NCBI GenBank assembly: GCA_905479495.1
Contig: CAJQMR010000029.1
Location: 1 to 64,000 of the forward strand
From: an uncultured Anaerolineae bacterium
Lineage (GTDB): Bacteria > Chloroflexota > Anaerolineae > Promineifilales > Promineifilaceae
Length of the DNA: 64,000 nucleotides
Direction: 5' to 3'
Each line of letters starts with the position of its first letter. Position 1 is the stretch's first letter. Position numbers and translations under genes: made by a program. Below, piece after piece: positions 43,269 through 51,313 of this stretch. Below the pieces are notes generated by a model that saw only the letters and a program-made list of their open reading frames with translations, did not search any database and was not told where the DNA came from.

Positions 43269-43880
43269 ATGACAAAACTTTTGGTGGCGACGCATAATCA
43301 AGGCAAAGTTACCGAGTTTGCTGAGATCTTGCAGGATTTGGCCATTGAATGGCTTAGCCTGGATGATGTGGGGGTGGGGCAAGATGTTGAGGAGACAGGC
43401 CGCACGTTTCGCGAAAATAGTGTGTTAAAAGCACGGGCTTATGCTGCTGAAACGGGGCTGCTGACATTGGCAGATGATTCGGGTCTGGCGGTAGATGCTT
43501 TGGACGGCGCGCCTGGTGTCTATACAGCACGGTATGGGGGGGAAGGGTTAACGGCCGTTCAGCGTTACCAAAAATTACTCAACGACATCAAAAACGTGCC
43601 TGAGCCACGGCGCACCGCCCGTTTTCGCTGTGTCATCGTGCTGGCCGCGCCGGACGGCACCATTCTGGGGGAGTCTGAAGGAGTGTGCGAAGGGCGTATT
43701 GCTCTGGAACCAGTTGGTGACAATGGCTTTGGCTACGACCCTGTTTTTTATTTGCCCCAATTCAACAAGACAATGGCCCAACTGCCTGCGGCCCAAAAAC
43801 ACCAAATAAGCCATCGGGGGCAGGCGGTACAGGCTATTGTGCCGCGACTGCGTAAATTGCTAAAAATGCAAGCCGGTTAG
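43269..43880 (+). CDS. rdgB: XTP/dITP diphosphatase (HAM1/RdgB)
   Basis: A 203-residue enzyme that removes non-canonical purine nucleotides such as dITP and XTP to prevent their incorporation into DNA. The N-terminus has LLVATHNQGKVTEF (substrate loop). LTLADDSGLAVDALDGAPGVYTARYGG carries the catalytic acidic residues. GDNGFGYDPVFYLP and KHQISHRGQAV are the later family blocks. The length is normal. ATG 43269 is preferred over GTG 43263, with AGGAG upstream. It diverges from yceD with about 100 bases between them. Confidence 0.95.
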   Translation: MTKLLVATHNQGKVTEFAEILQDLAIEWLSLDDVGVGQDVEETGRTFRENSVLKARAYAAETGLLTLADDSGLAVDALDGAPGVYTARYGGEGLTAVQRYQKLLNDIKNVPEPRRTARFRCVIVLAAPDGTILGESEGVCEGRIALEPVGDNGFGYDPVFYLPQFNKTMAQLPAAQKHQISHRGQAVQAIVPRLRKLLKMQAG

Positions 43881-44083
43881 CGCACTTGCCAGAAATTGCC
43901 TGTAAATTAGGTTACTTAAGATTGTGTGATTACCCAACAGTTTGCCTGTAGTAACTTGATCGAATCGGCTGCGGGATGCTTCACAGCAAACGGCCGTTTC
44001 CTCTGACATACTAAAGTGAGATAAGTTAGCCAACCATTTATATGATTTGATTGGTGTCTTTAGTTATAGAAGGAGTGAAAAAG

Positions 44084-44473
44084 ATGAAAGCGGTTTTAGT
44101 GGTAGATGATAATACGGCCGTACGTATGGTACTCACCGATTTCCTGACGATGGCTTACCCCACCGCCCGCGTATTGCAGGCAGAAAATGGGGCAGATGGA
44201 CTGGCACTGGCCCATACTGAACATCCCGACGTTGTCCTGATGGATGCCGAAATGCCCGTGCTCGATGGATTTTCCGCCGCACGGCAGCTGCGCCAGGCAG
44301 ACGATACCAAATCAATTCCGATCATTGCGATTTCTAGCGGGGCCAGTAACAATGAACTGGTTAGCGGCCTGCGTAGTTTGGCCGACGGCTCACTGCCAAA
44401 GCCATTTACAGCAGATGAATTATTCCAAACAATGGCAGGGGTTCTGTCCAAGCGGCATGTTGTTTTGAGTTAA
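44084..44473 (+). CDS. single-domain response regulator
   Basis: A 129-residue CheY-like receiver with no output domain. The acidic pocket is VVDDNTAV, the phosphorylated aspartate is in VVLMDAEMPVLDGF, the switch serine in IIAISSGASNN and the conserved lysine in LPKPFTADEL. The start ATG 44084 has a strong AAGGAG. Stand-alone receivers pass signals by binding partner proteins. No kinase is adjacent; the hybrid kinase is 4 kb away and could be a partner, which is speculation. The ACGGCCGT at 44113 lies in the first codons. Confidence 0.9.
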   Translation: MKAVLVVDDNTAVRMVLTDFLTMAYPTARVLQAENGADGLALAHTEHPDVVLMDAEMPVLDGFSAARQLRQADDTKSIPIIAISSGASNNELVSGLRSLADGSLPKPFTADELFQTMAGVLSKRHVVLS

Positions 44474-44554
44474 GGTAAAACACGGATTCAAATTAATTGA
44501 AGCGGCCGTTTCCTTATAAGACAAAAAACAACAAACCCTATCCACACATTTAGC

Positions 44555-44602
44555 AGCCATTTGATATGAATCTCATCATTTCAAATGGCTATTTTTTATT
44601 TT
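44555..44602 (+). terminator. intrinsic terminator after the receiver gene
   Basis: AGCCATTTGA pairs with TCAAATGGCT (one mismatch) across a 16-base loop and is followed by ATTTTTTATTTTT. It lies 80 bases after the receiver gene and 26 bases before the next ATG. Confidence 0.85.
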
Positions 44603-44628
44603 TGAACTTTCCCTAGAATTAACCATTA

Positions 44629-45582
44629 ATGAAGACAACACGCATCCTCCTTATTACTTTTAGTGTGCTCTTTTTAGCAACGTTGGCCTGCCGTCGCACC
44701 AGTGACGCTGCTCCAAATGAGCCACCCAGCTTACCTTCAGGCAAAACAAGCCAAACCTTAACCCACGATAAACGGGAACGCAGTTACATCTTGTATGTGC
44801 CTGATTCGGTAGATTGGGAACAGCCAATACCGCTTGTCTTGGTCTTTCATGGGGGAACAGGGAACGCACAGAGCGCCCTTGTCATGAGCGGTTTTAACGA
44901 GATTGCCGACCAAAATGGATTTATTGTGGCCTATCCCAACGGTACAGGGCGCTTGAGCGATGACAAATTGCTGACATGGAATGGTGGTGATTGTTGTGCG
45001 TATGCCCAGGAAGAAGATATTGATGATGTTGGCTTTGTGCGTGCCCTTGTTTCACAGCTGGAAGCTAAAGTTGCGATAGATCGCCAGCGTATTTTTGCTG
45101 CGGGTCTTTCTAACGGCGCGCTGTTGAGCCAGCGGTTAGCGTGTGAAGCCGCCGACATTTTTGCGGCCGTGGGCCCGGTGGCCGGAACCCTCAACTTTTC
45201 GCCTTGTCAGCCGGCACAACCTGTTTCGATTATCGCGTTTCACGGCACTGGGGACCAGCATATTCCCTATGACGGCGGCAAAGGCTCGGACTCTCTGGTT
45301 GATGTTGCCTTTGCTTCTGTGCAGGAGACTGTTACCTTCTGGATTGTCGCAAATGGGTGTGGCGCTCAGCCACAGACAAACTCGTTTGACGATATAAAAC
45401 ATGAGGTTTGGGCGGGTTGTAATGATGGTACGGCCGTTGAGCTCTACACCATCATCGAGGGAGGACACGCCTGGCCGGGAGGCAGCTCAGGCTGGCCTGG
45501 TGCTGACAAGCCAACAGAAACCATCTCGGCCTCTGCATTGATTTGGGAGTTCTTCAGCACGCATCCCAAAATCGGCCGTTAA
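44629..45582 (+). CDS. secreted lipoprotein esterase of the PHB depolymerase/feruloyl esterase (LpqC) family
   Basis: A 317-residue lipoprotein. The signal peptide ends in the lipobox LATLAC with cysteine 21. The alpha/beta hydrolase fold has VLVFHGGTGNAQ (oxyanion region), the nucleophile serine in AAGLSNGALLSQ, an aspartate in HGTGDQHIPYDGG and the histidine in EGGHAWPGGSSGWPG. These are the marks of the polyhydroxybutyrate depolymerase/feruloyl esterase family (Esterase_phb type). It would hydrolyse a polyester or an aromatic ester on plant polymers outside the cell. It ends close to the convergent alpha/beta hydrolase gene. Confidence 0.85.
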   Translation: MKTTRILLITFSVLFLATLACRRTSDAAPNEPPSLPSGKTSQTLTHDKRERSYILYVPDSVDWEQPIPLVLVFHGGTGNAQSALVMSGFNEIADQNGFIVAYPNGTGRLSDDKLLTWNGGDCCAYAQEEDIDDVGFVRALVSQLEAKVAIDRQRIFAAGLSNGALLSQRLACEAADIFAAVGPVAGTLNFSPCQPAQPVSIIAFHGTGDQHIPYDGGKGSDSLVDVAFASVQETVTFWIVANGCGAQPQTNSFDDIKHEVWAGCNDGTAVELYTIIEGGHAWPGGSSGWPGADKPTETISASALIWEFFSTHPKIGR

Positions 45583-45591
45583 CACAATAAT

Positions 45592-46350
45592 CTATCGTTT
45601 CATGAAATCTTCTACCAGTTGGGCAACCTGCTTGGGAGATTCTAAAGTCATCATATGTCCCGCTCGCTCAATCAGGGCAAATTCAGCCTGAGGCAGCTGG
45701 TCGGCCAGAAATTGGCCAAATTTGGCTGGTGTCATCTGGTCGGCGCTGGCGCTAATCACTAGCGTGGGCAGCGTGATTTCAGCCAGCCGTTCGCGCAAAT
45801 CAAATTGATCGCAGGCCAGAAAATCATTTAGCATCACCTCTGGCGGACAGGCCAGCATGATGCGGCGATTGGCTGCCTCGGCAGCCGGGTCCTGGTAGCC
45901 GCTCCAGTAAAATTTGTTGAGCATATCCACTGCCGCCTCATAATTTGTCTGAACTGTTTCCAGGATGGCCGGGGAGACTCGCAGTTTGGCTCCAGTTCCC
46001 ACCAAAATTAACCCTACCACATCGGGCGACTGGGCCAACCCCACCATTTGGGCAATGGCTCCGCCCATGGAGTGACCCAGCACCACTACATTTTTCAGCT
46101 TCAGCACCGTGATAAAATCAAGCACATCTTGCGCATAGGCTGCGATGGTACTGTGGCTGGGTGACTGGGAACGGCCGTGTCCGGCTAAATCCAGCGCATA
46201 AACGGCCGTGTGCGGCAAACGGCGCAGCTCAGCAGGCCAGGCCAGATGCGTCCCCCCTGCCCCATGAATAAGCAGCAGCGTCTGGCGCGCCTCCTCAGGT
46301 TGATGATGGGCATAAAAAAGATGGGCATGGGGTAACTGGATCATTGGCAT
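45592..46350 (-). CDS. alpha/beta hydrolase
   Basis: A 252-residue cytoplasmic hydrolase. The oxyanion strand is LLIHGAGGTHLAW, the nucleophile elbow is VLGHSMGGAIAQ with the serine near 97, the acid is probably in ISASADQMTP, and the histidine is in ERAGHMMTLE near the C-terminus. The triad is complete. The family includes esterases, haloperoxidases and C-C hydrolases; the substrate is unknown. It carries two ACGGCCGT sites. No operon partner is seen. Confidence 0.85.
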   Translation of the reverse strand: MPMIQLPHAHLFYAHHQPEEARQTLLLIHGAGGTHLAWPAELRRLPHTAVYALDLAGHGRSQSPSHSTIAAYAQDVLDFITVLKLKNVVVLGHSMGGAIAQMVGLAQSPDVVGLILVGTGAKLRVSPAILETVQTNYEAAVDMLNKFYWSGYQDPAAEAANRRIMLACPPEVMLNDFLACDQFDLRERLAEITLPTLVISASADQMTPAKFGQFLADQLPQAEFALIERAGHMMTLESPKQVAQLVEDFMKR

Positions 46351-46506
46351 AGTCAGAGTTTACCGATTGCCCCACGCTGGGACAAGTCTGGCATGATTAA
46401 GTTGCGGGTGAGCATTCGCCATCCTTATTTGTACTCCTCTAAACTGCCCGTTAGAATTTACCTACCCCATCGTGGAAGAGGGGCAGGGCACAAAAAGGAA
46501 ACAATC

Positions 46507-47799
46507 ATGGAACGATTTATCATTGAAGGTGGACATGTTCTAAACGGCACAGTGAAAGTGAGTGGCAACAAAAATGCCGCACTCAAGCTGCTGCCTGCTT
46601 GTTTGTTAAGCGATGAACCGATTGTGCTGCACAATATTCCTCGTATTCAAGATGTGAGCTTCACGCTGGATTTACTGGCCGATTTAGGTGCAGAAGTGAC
46701 GGATCTTGGAGACGGCAGCTGGCGCATTCATGCTGCCAACGTGCAAAAAACGGAACTGGACAGCACATTGGCCAGCAAAATTCGGGCCTCGTTTGTCTTT
46801 TCCGGGCCAATGCTGGCCCGCATGGGGCAAGTAACGCTGCCGCTGCCGGGTGGCGATGTGATTGGGGGACGGCCGTTAGACACCCACATTCGCGCCTTAG
46901 AAGCTTTGGGAACGGCCGTAGAAATGAAAGAGCGTGGCCAATTCCACATGAACGCCGACGGGCTAAAAGGGGCAGGCTACCTGCTGCTGCCAGAAGCCAG
47001 CGTCACCGCCACCGAAAATACCGTGATGGCGGCTGTGTTGGCCAAAGGGGAAACCGTCATCGACAATGCCGCTTGCGAACCGCATGTGCGTGATCTGTGT
47101 ATCTTTCTCAACAGCCTCGGTGCCCAAATTGAAGGCATTGGCAGCAACCGGCTTACCATCCAGGGCGTGGATCGGCTGCATGGTGGCGAATTCCGCATTG
47201 GCTCTGACTTCATGGAAGTGGGGAGCTTTATCGGTGCAGCGGCTGTGACCGGCAGCGAGATTCGCATTGAGGATGCCCAGCCGAAAAACCTGGGCATGAT
47301 TCGCATCGTGTATGAAAAATTAGGCGTCCATTGGCTTGATGATGGTGACGATATTGTGGTGCCCGCCAACCAAAGGCTGCAAATCAAACCTGCGCTTGGT
47401 GGGCGTATCCCAGAAATCAAACCAATGCCCTGGCCTGGCTTCCCCCCCGATCTGATGAGTATTGCTGTGGTTATTGCCACTCAGTCAGAAGGCTCTGTTT
47501 TGCTGCATGACTGGATGTATGAAAGCCGCTTCTTTTTTGTAGATAATCTCACGTTTATGGGAGCCCGCATTGTGATGTGTGATCCGCACCGGGTGATGAT
47601 TCTGGGGGGCAATCAGCTGAATGCCAGTCCGCATGGCGTCCCCAGTCCGGATATTCGCGCGGGCATGGCGATGATTTTGGCAGCTTTATGCGCCCGGGGC
47701 ACCAGCACCATTCATAATATCCAGCAAATTGATCGCGGATATGAGCAGATCGAGCATAAGCTGCAAGCGTTGGGAGCCAATATTAAACGTGTTGCCTAA
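46507..47799 (+). CDS. murA: UDP-N-acetylglucosamine 1-carboxyvinyltransferase with Asp in place of the active-site Cys
   Basis: A 430-residue enzyme of the first committed step of peptidoglycan synthesis, transferring enolpyruvate from PEP to UDP-GlcNAc. The N-terminus has GTVKVSGNKNAALKLLPA with the essential KN pair. The loop that normally carries the catalytic cysteine (LPGGCxIGxRP in E. coli) reads LPGGDVIGGRPLDTHI, with Asp117 at 46855-46857. This Cys-to-Asp change is known from Mycobacterium and Chlamydia, keeps activity and gives resistance to fosfomycin. The C-terminal region has ADIRAG-like PDIRAGMAMILAAL and DRGYEQIEHKL. The start ATG 46507 has AAGGAAA upstream. Confidence 0.95.
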   Translation: MERFIIEGGHVLNGTVKVSGNKNAALKLLPACLLSDEPIVLHNIPRIQDVSFTLDLLADLGAEVTDLGDGSWRIHAANVQKTELDSTLASKIRASFVFSGPMLARMGQVTLPLPGGDVIGGRPLDTHIRALEALGTAVEMKERGQFHMNADGLKGAGYLLLPEASVTATENTVMAAVLAKGETVIDNAACEPHVRDLCIFLNSLGAQIEGIGSNRLTIQGVDRLHGGEFRIGSDFMEVGSFIGAAAVTGSEIRIEDAQPKNLGMIRIVYEKLGVHWLDDGDDIVVPANQRLQIKPALGGRIPEIKPMPWPGFPPDLMSIAVVIATQSEGSVLLHDWMYESRFFFVDNLTFMGARIVMCDPHRVMILGGNQLNASPHGVPSPDIRAGMAMILAALCARGTSTIHNIQQIDRGYEQIEHKLQALGANIKRVA

Positions 47800-47827
47800 T
47801 ATTGGCTGACATTGCCTGCCAATTTAT

Positions 47828-47856
47828 TTGACCGTCCTACGCGGCTTAGGTATAAT
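47828..47856 (+). promoter_or_regulatory. sigma-70-type promoter upstream of rpmH
   Basis: TTGACC at 47828-47833 and TATAAT at 47851-47856 are separated by exactly 17 bases. The expected transcript would start near 47863 and have a 5' leader of about 125 bases before rpmH, with a terminator-like hairpin at its end. The promoter lies directly downstream of the murA stop. Confidence 0.75.
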
Positions 47857-47953
47857 TTTCCGTCGTTTGACAGATGTCAACGCAGCGGTTTTTGCCCTCT
47901 GAATAAGAAAAGTTGGGCAGAAACGGCCGTTAAAACTGATTGGATATCAAGTT

Positions 47954-47978
47954 CAGGGCTTTAAGCCCTGGTTTTTTT
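47954..47978 (+). terminator. terminator-like hairpin in the rpmH leader (possible attenuator)
   Basis: CAGGGCTT and AAGCCCTG form a perfect stem with almost no loop, followed by G and seven T. It has all the features of an intrinsic terminator. The rpmH ribosome binding site AGGAG begins one base after the T-tract. Because the promoter lies upstream, this is either an attenuator controlling rpmH-rnpA or a very inefficient terminator. Confidence 0.75.
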
Positions 47979-47990
47979 AGGAGACCTACT

Positions 47991-48212
47991 ATGCCAAAGC
48001 GTACTTATCAACCAAAAATCCGTCGTCGGAAACGTGTTCATGGCTTTCGTCAACGCATGAAGACAAAAGGTGGCCGCAAAGTTCTGAAGAACCGTCGCGC
48101 CAAGGGCCGTGGACAGCTTACAGTTAGCATGAATGAACATGTAAAGCGTATTAACTGGAATGGTTCATCTGCTACGGCGTATCGCGCCAAGAAACGTTTC
48201 GGCGGAGGGTAA
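47991..48212 (+). CDS. rpmH: ribosomal protein L34 with C-terminal extension
   Basis: A 73-residue protein. The first 45 residues are canonical L34: MPKRTYQPKIRRRKRVHGF, then RMKTKGGRKVLKNRRAKGRGQLTV. L34 is normally 44-46 residues long, so about 28 residues are additional (SMNEHVKRINWNGSSATAYRAKKRFGGG), still basic. The start ATG 47991 has AGGAGACC. The gene opens the conserved rpmH-rnpA-yidD-yidC-jag order usually found near the replication origin; dnaA is not on its usual side here. Confidence 0.93.
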   Translation: MPKRTYQPKIRRRKRVHGFRQRMKTKGGRKVLKNRRAKGRGQLTVSMNEHVKRINWNGSSATAYRAKKRFGGG

Positions 48213-48234
48213 TAAACCCTCGGTTGTCTAATGT

Positions 48235-48594
48235 ATGCTGCCACCCCTGCACCGCCTAAAACATGCTGTTGATGTCACTTTGGTGCAGCAGCGTGGGCGG
48301 AGCTGGCGTCACCCGCTCTGTATTTTGTTGAGCAAACAGGGGAATACCGAGGCAAGCCGATTTGCCTTTGTTGCCAGCAAACGTGTGGGCAAGGCTGTGG
48401 TGCGAAACCGGGTCAAGCGATTAATGCGTGAAGCGGTTCGTCTACATTTAGGCGACATTCAACCGGGTTGGGATTGTGTATGGATAGCACGGCCGCAACT
48501 GTCTCAGGCTTCTTTTGCTGAGGTGGAAACGGCCGTTTTGCACTTATTGGCCCAGGCGAAACTGTTATCTGTAACCGTACGTACAGAGGAATAA
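48235..48594 (+). CDS. rnpA: ribonuclease P protein component
   Basis: A 119-residue basic protein that assists the RNase P RNA in trimming tRNA 5' ends. The family signature RFAFVASKRVGKAVVRNRVKRLMREAVRLH is complete, with the RNRVKR motif that binds the RNA. The start follows rpmH by 22 bases, so the two are co-transcribed. No unusual features beyond one ACGGCCGT near the 3' end. Confidence 0.95.
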   Translation: MLPPLHRLKHAVDVTLVQQRGRSWRHPLCILLSKQGNTEASRFAFVASKRVGKAVVRNRVKRLMREAVRLHLGDIQPGWDCVWIARPQLSQASFAEVETAVLHLLAQAKLLSVTVRTEE

Positions 48595-48700
48595 TTATCT
48601 AGAAAGCATGATATGGTTCCCAGGGTAGCAGAAGTTTGAAGCTGATGAAAATTTGAGCAATTTCCCCATGAATTTTCTTCAGATGTTGTAAGATGTAATC

Positions 48701-48910
48701 ATGAAAACAATCGCTTTATTCCTGATACGGCTTTATCAGCGCACGATCTCCCGCATTACGCCGCCCAGTTGTCGCTTCCACCCGACATGTTCCCATTACG
48801 GTTACGAAGCTATTGAAAAATATGGTTTTCGAAAAGGTGGTTGGCTGGCGCTTAAGCGGATTAGTCGCTGCCATCCGCTAAATCCAGGCGGATATGATCC
48901 GGTTCCATGA
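48701..48910 (+). CDS. yidD: membrane protein insertion efficiency factor YidD
   Basis: A 69-residue protein with the full family pattern: LIRLYQRTISRITPPSCRFHPTCSHYGYEAIEKYG, then GGWLALKRISRCHPLNPGGYDPVP. The three conserved cysteines and the amphipathic N-terminus are present. YidD assists YidC in inserting membrane proteins. The next gene starts inside its stop codon (ATGA overlap), which means translational coupling to a lipoprotein not usually found in this position. Confidence 0.95.
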   Translation: MKTIALFLIRLYQRTISRITPPSCRFHPTCSHYGYEAIEKYGFRKGGWLALKRISRCHPLNPGGYDPVP

Positions 48911-50160
48911 AAATAAGTAAATCGTCTCGTGACGGTTCACCAACTCTACTATTGCGGAGGCACTCTTTGTTCATTGCAAAACGGCCGTATTCGCGGCTCA
49001 TGATACTTTTACTGCTCCTGGCGACCCTTGTTCTAACATCGTGCGGCAGGGGAGCGACTGCGGCCAATTGGCCTGGCATGTCTACTGATGGCGAAAATTT
49101 ATATGTAGCTTATGGGCCTGGCGTGTTTGGCATTGAGGCAGAATCGCAAGATTTACTCTGGTCATATCGACCGGAAAATGCAGCCCTCTTCTTTTATGCA
49201 CCCCCTTCGGTGGAAAACGGCCGTGCCGTTGTTGGTGATTTTGGGGCGTCACAAGGAATGTTCTCGCCACAAACGGTTGTTTCTATTTATGGCTTTGACG
49301 TAAGTGACAGCACAGTGCAGACGTTGTGGACCAGAAACGATTTGGCCAAAGACCGCATTGTCGCTGCGCCACTGCAAGTTGATGGCGTTGCCTATGTAGC
49401 AACCGCCGACAACTTGCTACTAGCATTGGATGCCGAATCCGGCAATGAACTATGGCGCTTTGCCGCTGAGTTTTCCATTTGGGCTCGGCCAACTTACTAT
49501 GAGGGCACATTGTTTGTAGCCTCACTAGATCGTCATTTGTACGCATTGAATGCCGCTGATGGCAGCAAATTATGGGCAATGGAGTTAAGTGGGGCTATGT
49601 CTGCCCAGCCCATTGTGAATCCAGATGAAAATTTGGTTTATGCTGCCAGTTATGATCGTGAAGTGCACGCCCTGGATATGGACACAGGCAATGAAGTTTG
49701 GTCCGTCATGGCTACAGATTGGATCTGGAGTGCGCCCGCCCTGGCAGACGGCACGCTCTATTTTGGCGACAGCAGCGGGAATGTCTTTGCGGTAGATGCC
49801 GCAAATGGTGATCTCATCTGGCAAAGCAGTGTTCACTCTATGAATATGGTGGCTGGGGTAACACAAAACCCACCGCTGGAAATTAAAGGTGCCATTCAGG
49901 CCAGTCCGGTGGTTCAAGATGGTGTTGTTTACGTTGCTTCTTTGGGAAATAGTGAAAGTGAAGAGGGGTTGTTAGTGGCGCTAAACGCCGACAATGGCGA
50001 CGAGCTGTGGCAAACGACAACACCTGCGCCGCTATTCTCTGATCCAATCATCAATGGTGATGTGATTGTGGTGGCCATGCAAAGTGAGGCAGGCATCTTG
50101 TATGCCTATGACTTAAAAACTGGTAACCAGGAATGGATCTATCAACCGCCAGAATCGTAA
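48907..50160 (+). CDS. PQQ-type beta-propeller lipoprotein (BamB-like repeats) within the yid cluster
   Basis: A 417-residue lipoprotein. The signal peptide has a long basic N-terminus and ends in the lipobox LVLTSC. At least six PQQ-like blades follow, with the pattern (L/V)xALDAxxGxELW: LLALDAESGNELWRF, LYALNAADGSKLW, VHALDMDTGNEVW, VFAVDAANGDLIW and LVALNADNGDELW. These form a propeller; BamB uses such a fold as a scaffold in outer-membrane protein assembly. The start overlaps yidD by four bases, and yidC follows about 130 bases later. A role in extracytoplasmic folding or insertion together with YidC is an attractive guess only. Confidence 0.85.
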   Translation: MKISKSSRDGSPTLLLRRHSLFIAKRPYSRLMILLLLLATLVLTSCGRGATAANWPGMSTDGENLYVAYGPGVFGIEAESQDLLWSYRPENAALFFYAPPSVENGRAVVGDFGASQGMFSPQTVVSIYGFDVSDSTVQTLWTRNDLAKDRIVAAPLQVDGVAYVATADNLLLALDAESGNELWRFAAEFSIWARPTYYEGTLFVASLDRHLYALNAADGSKLWAMELSGAMSAQPIVNPDENLVYAASYDREVHALDMDTGNEVWSVMATDWIWSAPALADGTLYFGDSSGNVFAVDAANGDLIWQSSVHSMNMVAGVTQNPPLEIKGAIQASPVVQDGVVYVASLGNSESEEGLLVALNADNGDELWQTTTPAPLFSDPIINGDVIVVAMQSEAGILYAYDLKTGNQEWIYQPPES

Positions 50161-50201
50161 TGTGTGTTGAGATGTCGTGCTGATACAAGTACGTACGTGA
50201 A

Positions 50202-50216
50202 AGACCTGATAGGTCT
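50202..50216. repeat. short hairpin AGACCT/AGGTCT
   Basis: AGACCT and AGGTCT flank a three-base loop in the gap before yidC. No T-tract follows. It is similar in style to the small inverted repeats at 4159-4226 and may be a dispersed element. Confidence 0.4.
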
Positions 50217-50288
50217 GCTTAGGATAATTAGAATTGGCTGTGGACGGTTTAGATTGGCCCGCAGCATTAAACAGGACTTAATCACCTT

Positions 50289-51224
50289 ATGTGGGATTTA
50301 TTAATCATCAACCCAATCACCAACGCCCTGTTGTGGCTGTATGATGTTTTGGGCAACAACTTCATTCTTTCCCTGACGGTCTTTACCATATTTACGCGTA
50401 TCCTTATGCTGCCCCTGAACTTGCGGCAGCAGCGCAGCATGGTAAAGACGCAGGAAATGCAGCCGCAAATTAAGGTTATTCAGCAAAAATACAAAGATAA
50501 CCCGCAAAAAATGCAGGAAGAGTTTCAGAAGATTGGGTACAATCCGGCGGAAAGTTTAAGTGGTTGTTTGCCCATGCTGGCAACGATGCCAATCTTGTTT
50601 GGCTTGTTTCAGGTTCTTCGGCTTGTTTTGGGATCTACACCGCAAACGTTGTTTGAGCTGACACAGCGCGTTTACCCAGGCATTGACTTAACCAATTTGC
50701 TGCCTATTAAGAGTAATTTTTTGTGGCTGAATTTAGGCCAGCCTGATCCGCTCTATATTTTGCCTGTATTGGTCTTTGTAACCATGTTTGTGCAGACCAA
50801 GTTTACGTCGCCATCAGCTCCAAAAAAGAAGAATGACGACAAAAACAACAAGAAAGGCGGCAAAGAGCAGCAGGACGATCCTTCAGCGGCAATGACGCAG
50901 TCGATGCAGTATACGATGCCAATTATGTTTGGCTTCTTCTCGCTTTCCTTCCAATCTGGCCTATCCATTTATTTTGTATTGTCGAATTTAATTGGTATTG
51001 CTCAAGGGCTTTACACGCGGCGCATCATGGAAGCTGAAAAGGCGGCCATGGCCCAGGAAAAAGAATTAAAGGCGATGGGCATCAATGGCGGTGGGAAAAT
51101 CGTTGAAGCGGAAATACCAAAGAATGAATCATTACCAAGTACAAAAGAAAAAAAGGCTACACAGGGCAGCGGTAAAAGTAACCGCACCCAATCGAAGCGG
51201 AAGCGCCGTTCGGCAAAGCGGTAA
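50289..51224 (+). CDS. yidC: membrane protein insertase YidC
   Basis: A 311-residue insertase of the Oxa1/YidC family, the short form without the large periplasmic domain of Gram-negative bacteria. Blocks include FTRILMLPLNLRQQRSMVKTQEMQPQI (with the conserved groove arginine) and YNPAESLSGCLPMLATMPILFGLFQVL. Five membrane segments are likely. An insert of lysine-rich sequence (KKKNDDKNNKKGGKEQ) lies in a cytoplasmic loop, and the C-terminal tail is very basic (RTQSKRKRRSAKR), which may contact the ribosome. jag follows. Confidence 0.95.
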   Translation: MWDLLIINPITNALLWLYDVLGNNFILSLTVFTIFTRILMLPLNLRQQRSMVKTQEMQPQIKVIQQKYKDNPQKMQEEFQKIGYNPAESLSGCLPMLATMPILFGLFQVLRLVLGSTPQTLFELTQRVYPGIDLTNLLPIKSNFLWLNLGQPDPLYILPVLVFVTMFVQTKFTSPSAPKKKNDDKNNKKGGKEQQDDPSAAMTQSMQYTMPIMFGFFSLSFQSGLSIYFVLSNLIGIAQGLYTRRIMEAEKAAMAQEKELKAMGINGGGKIVEAEIPKNESLPSTKEKKATQGSGKSNRTQSKRKRRSAKR

Positions 51225-51313
51225 TCTACTGAGATTGGTCTATGGCAATGGCCCAACCTATGGCCCACTGACTCTGGCCTTAGGATGTGTTTAGCAAGGT
51301 TAAAGAGGTTTGT

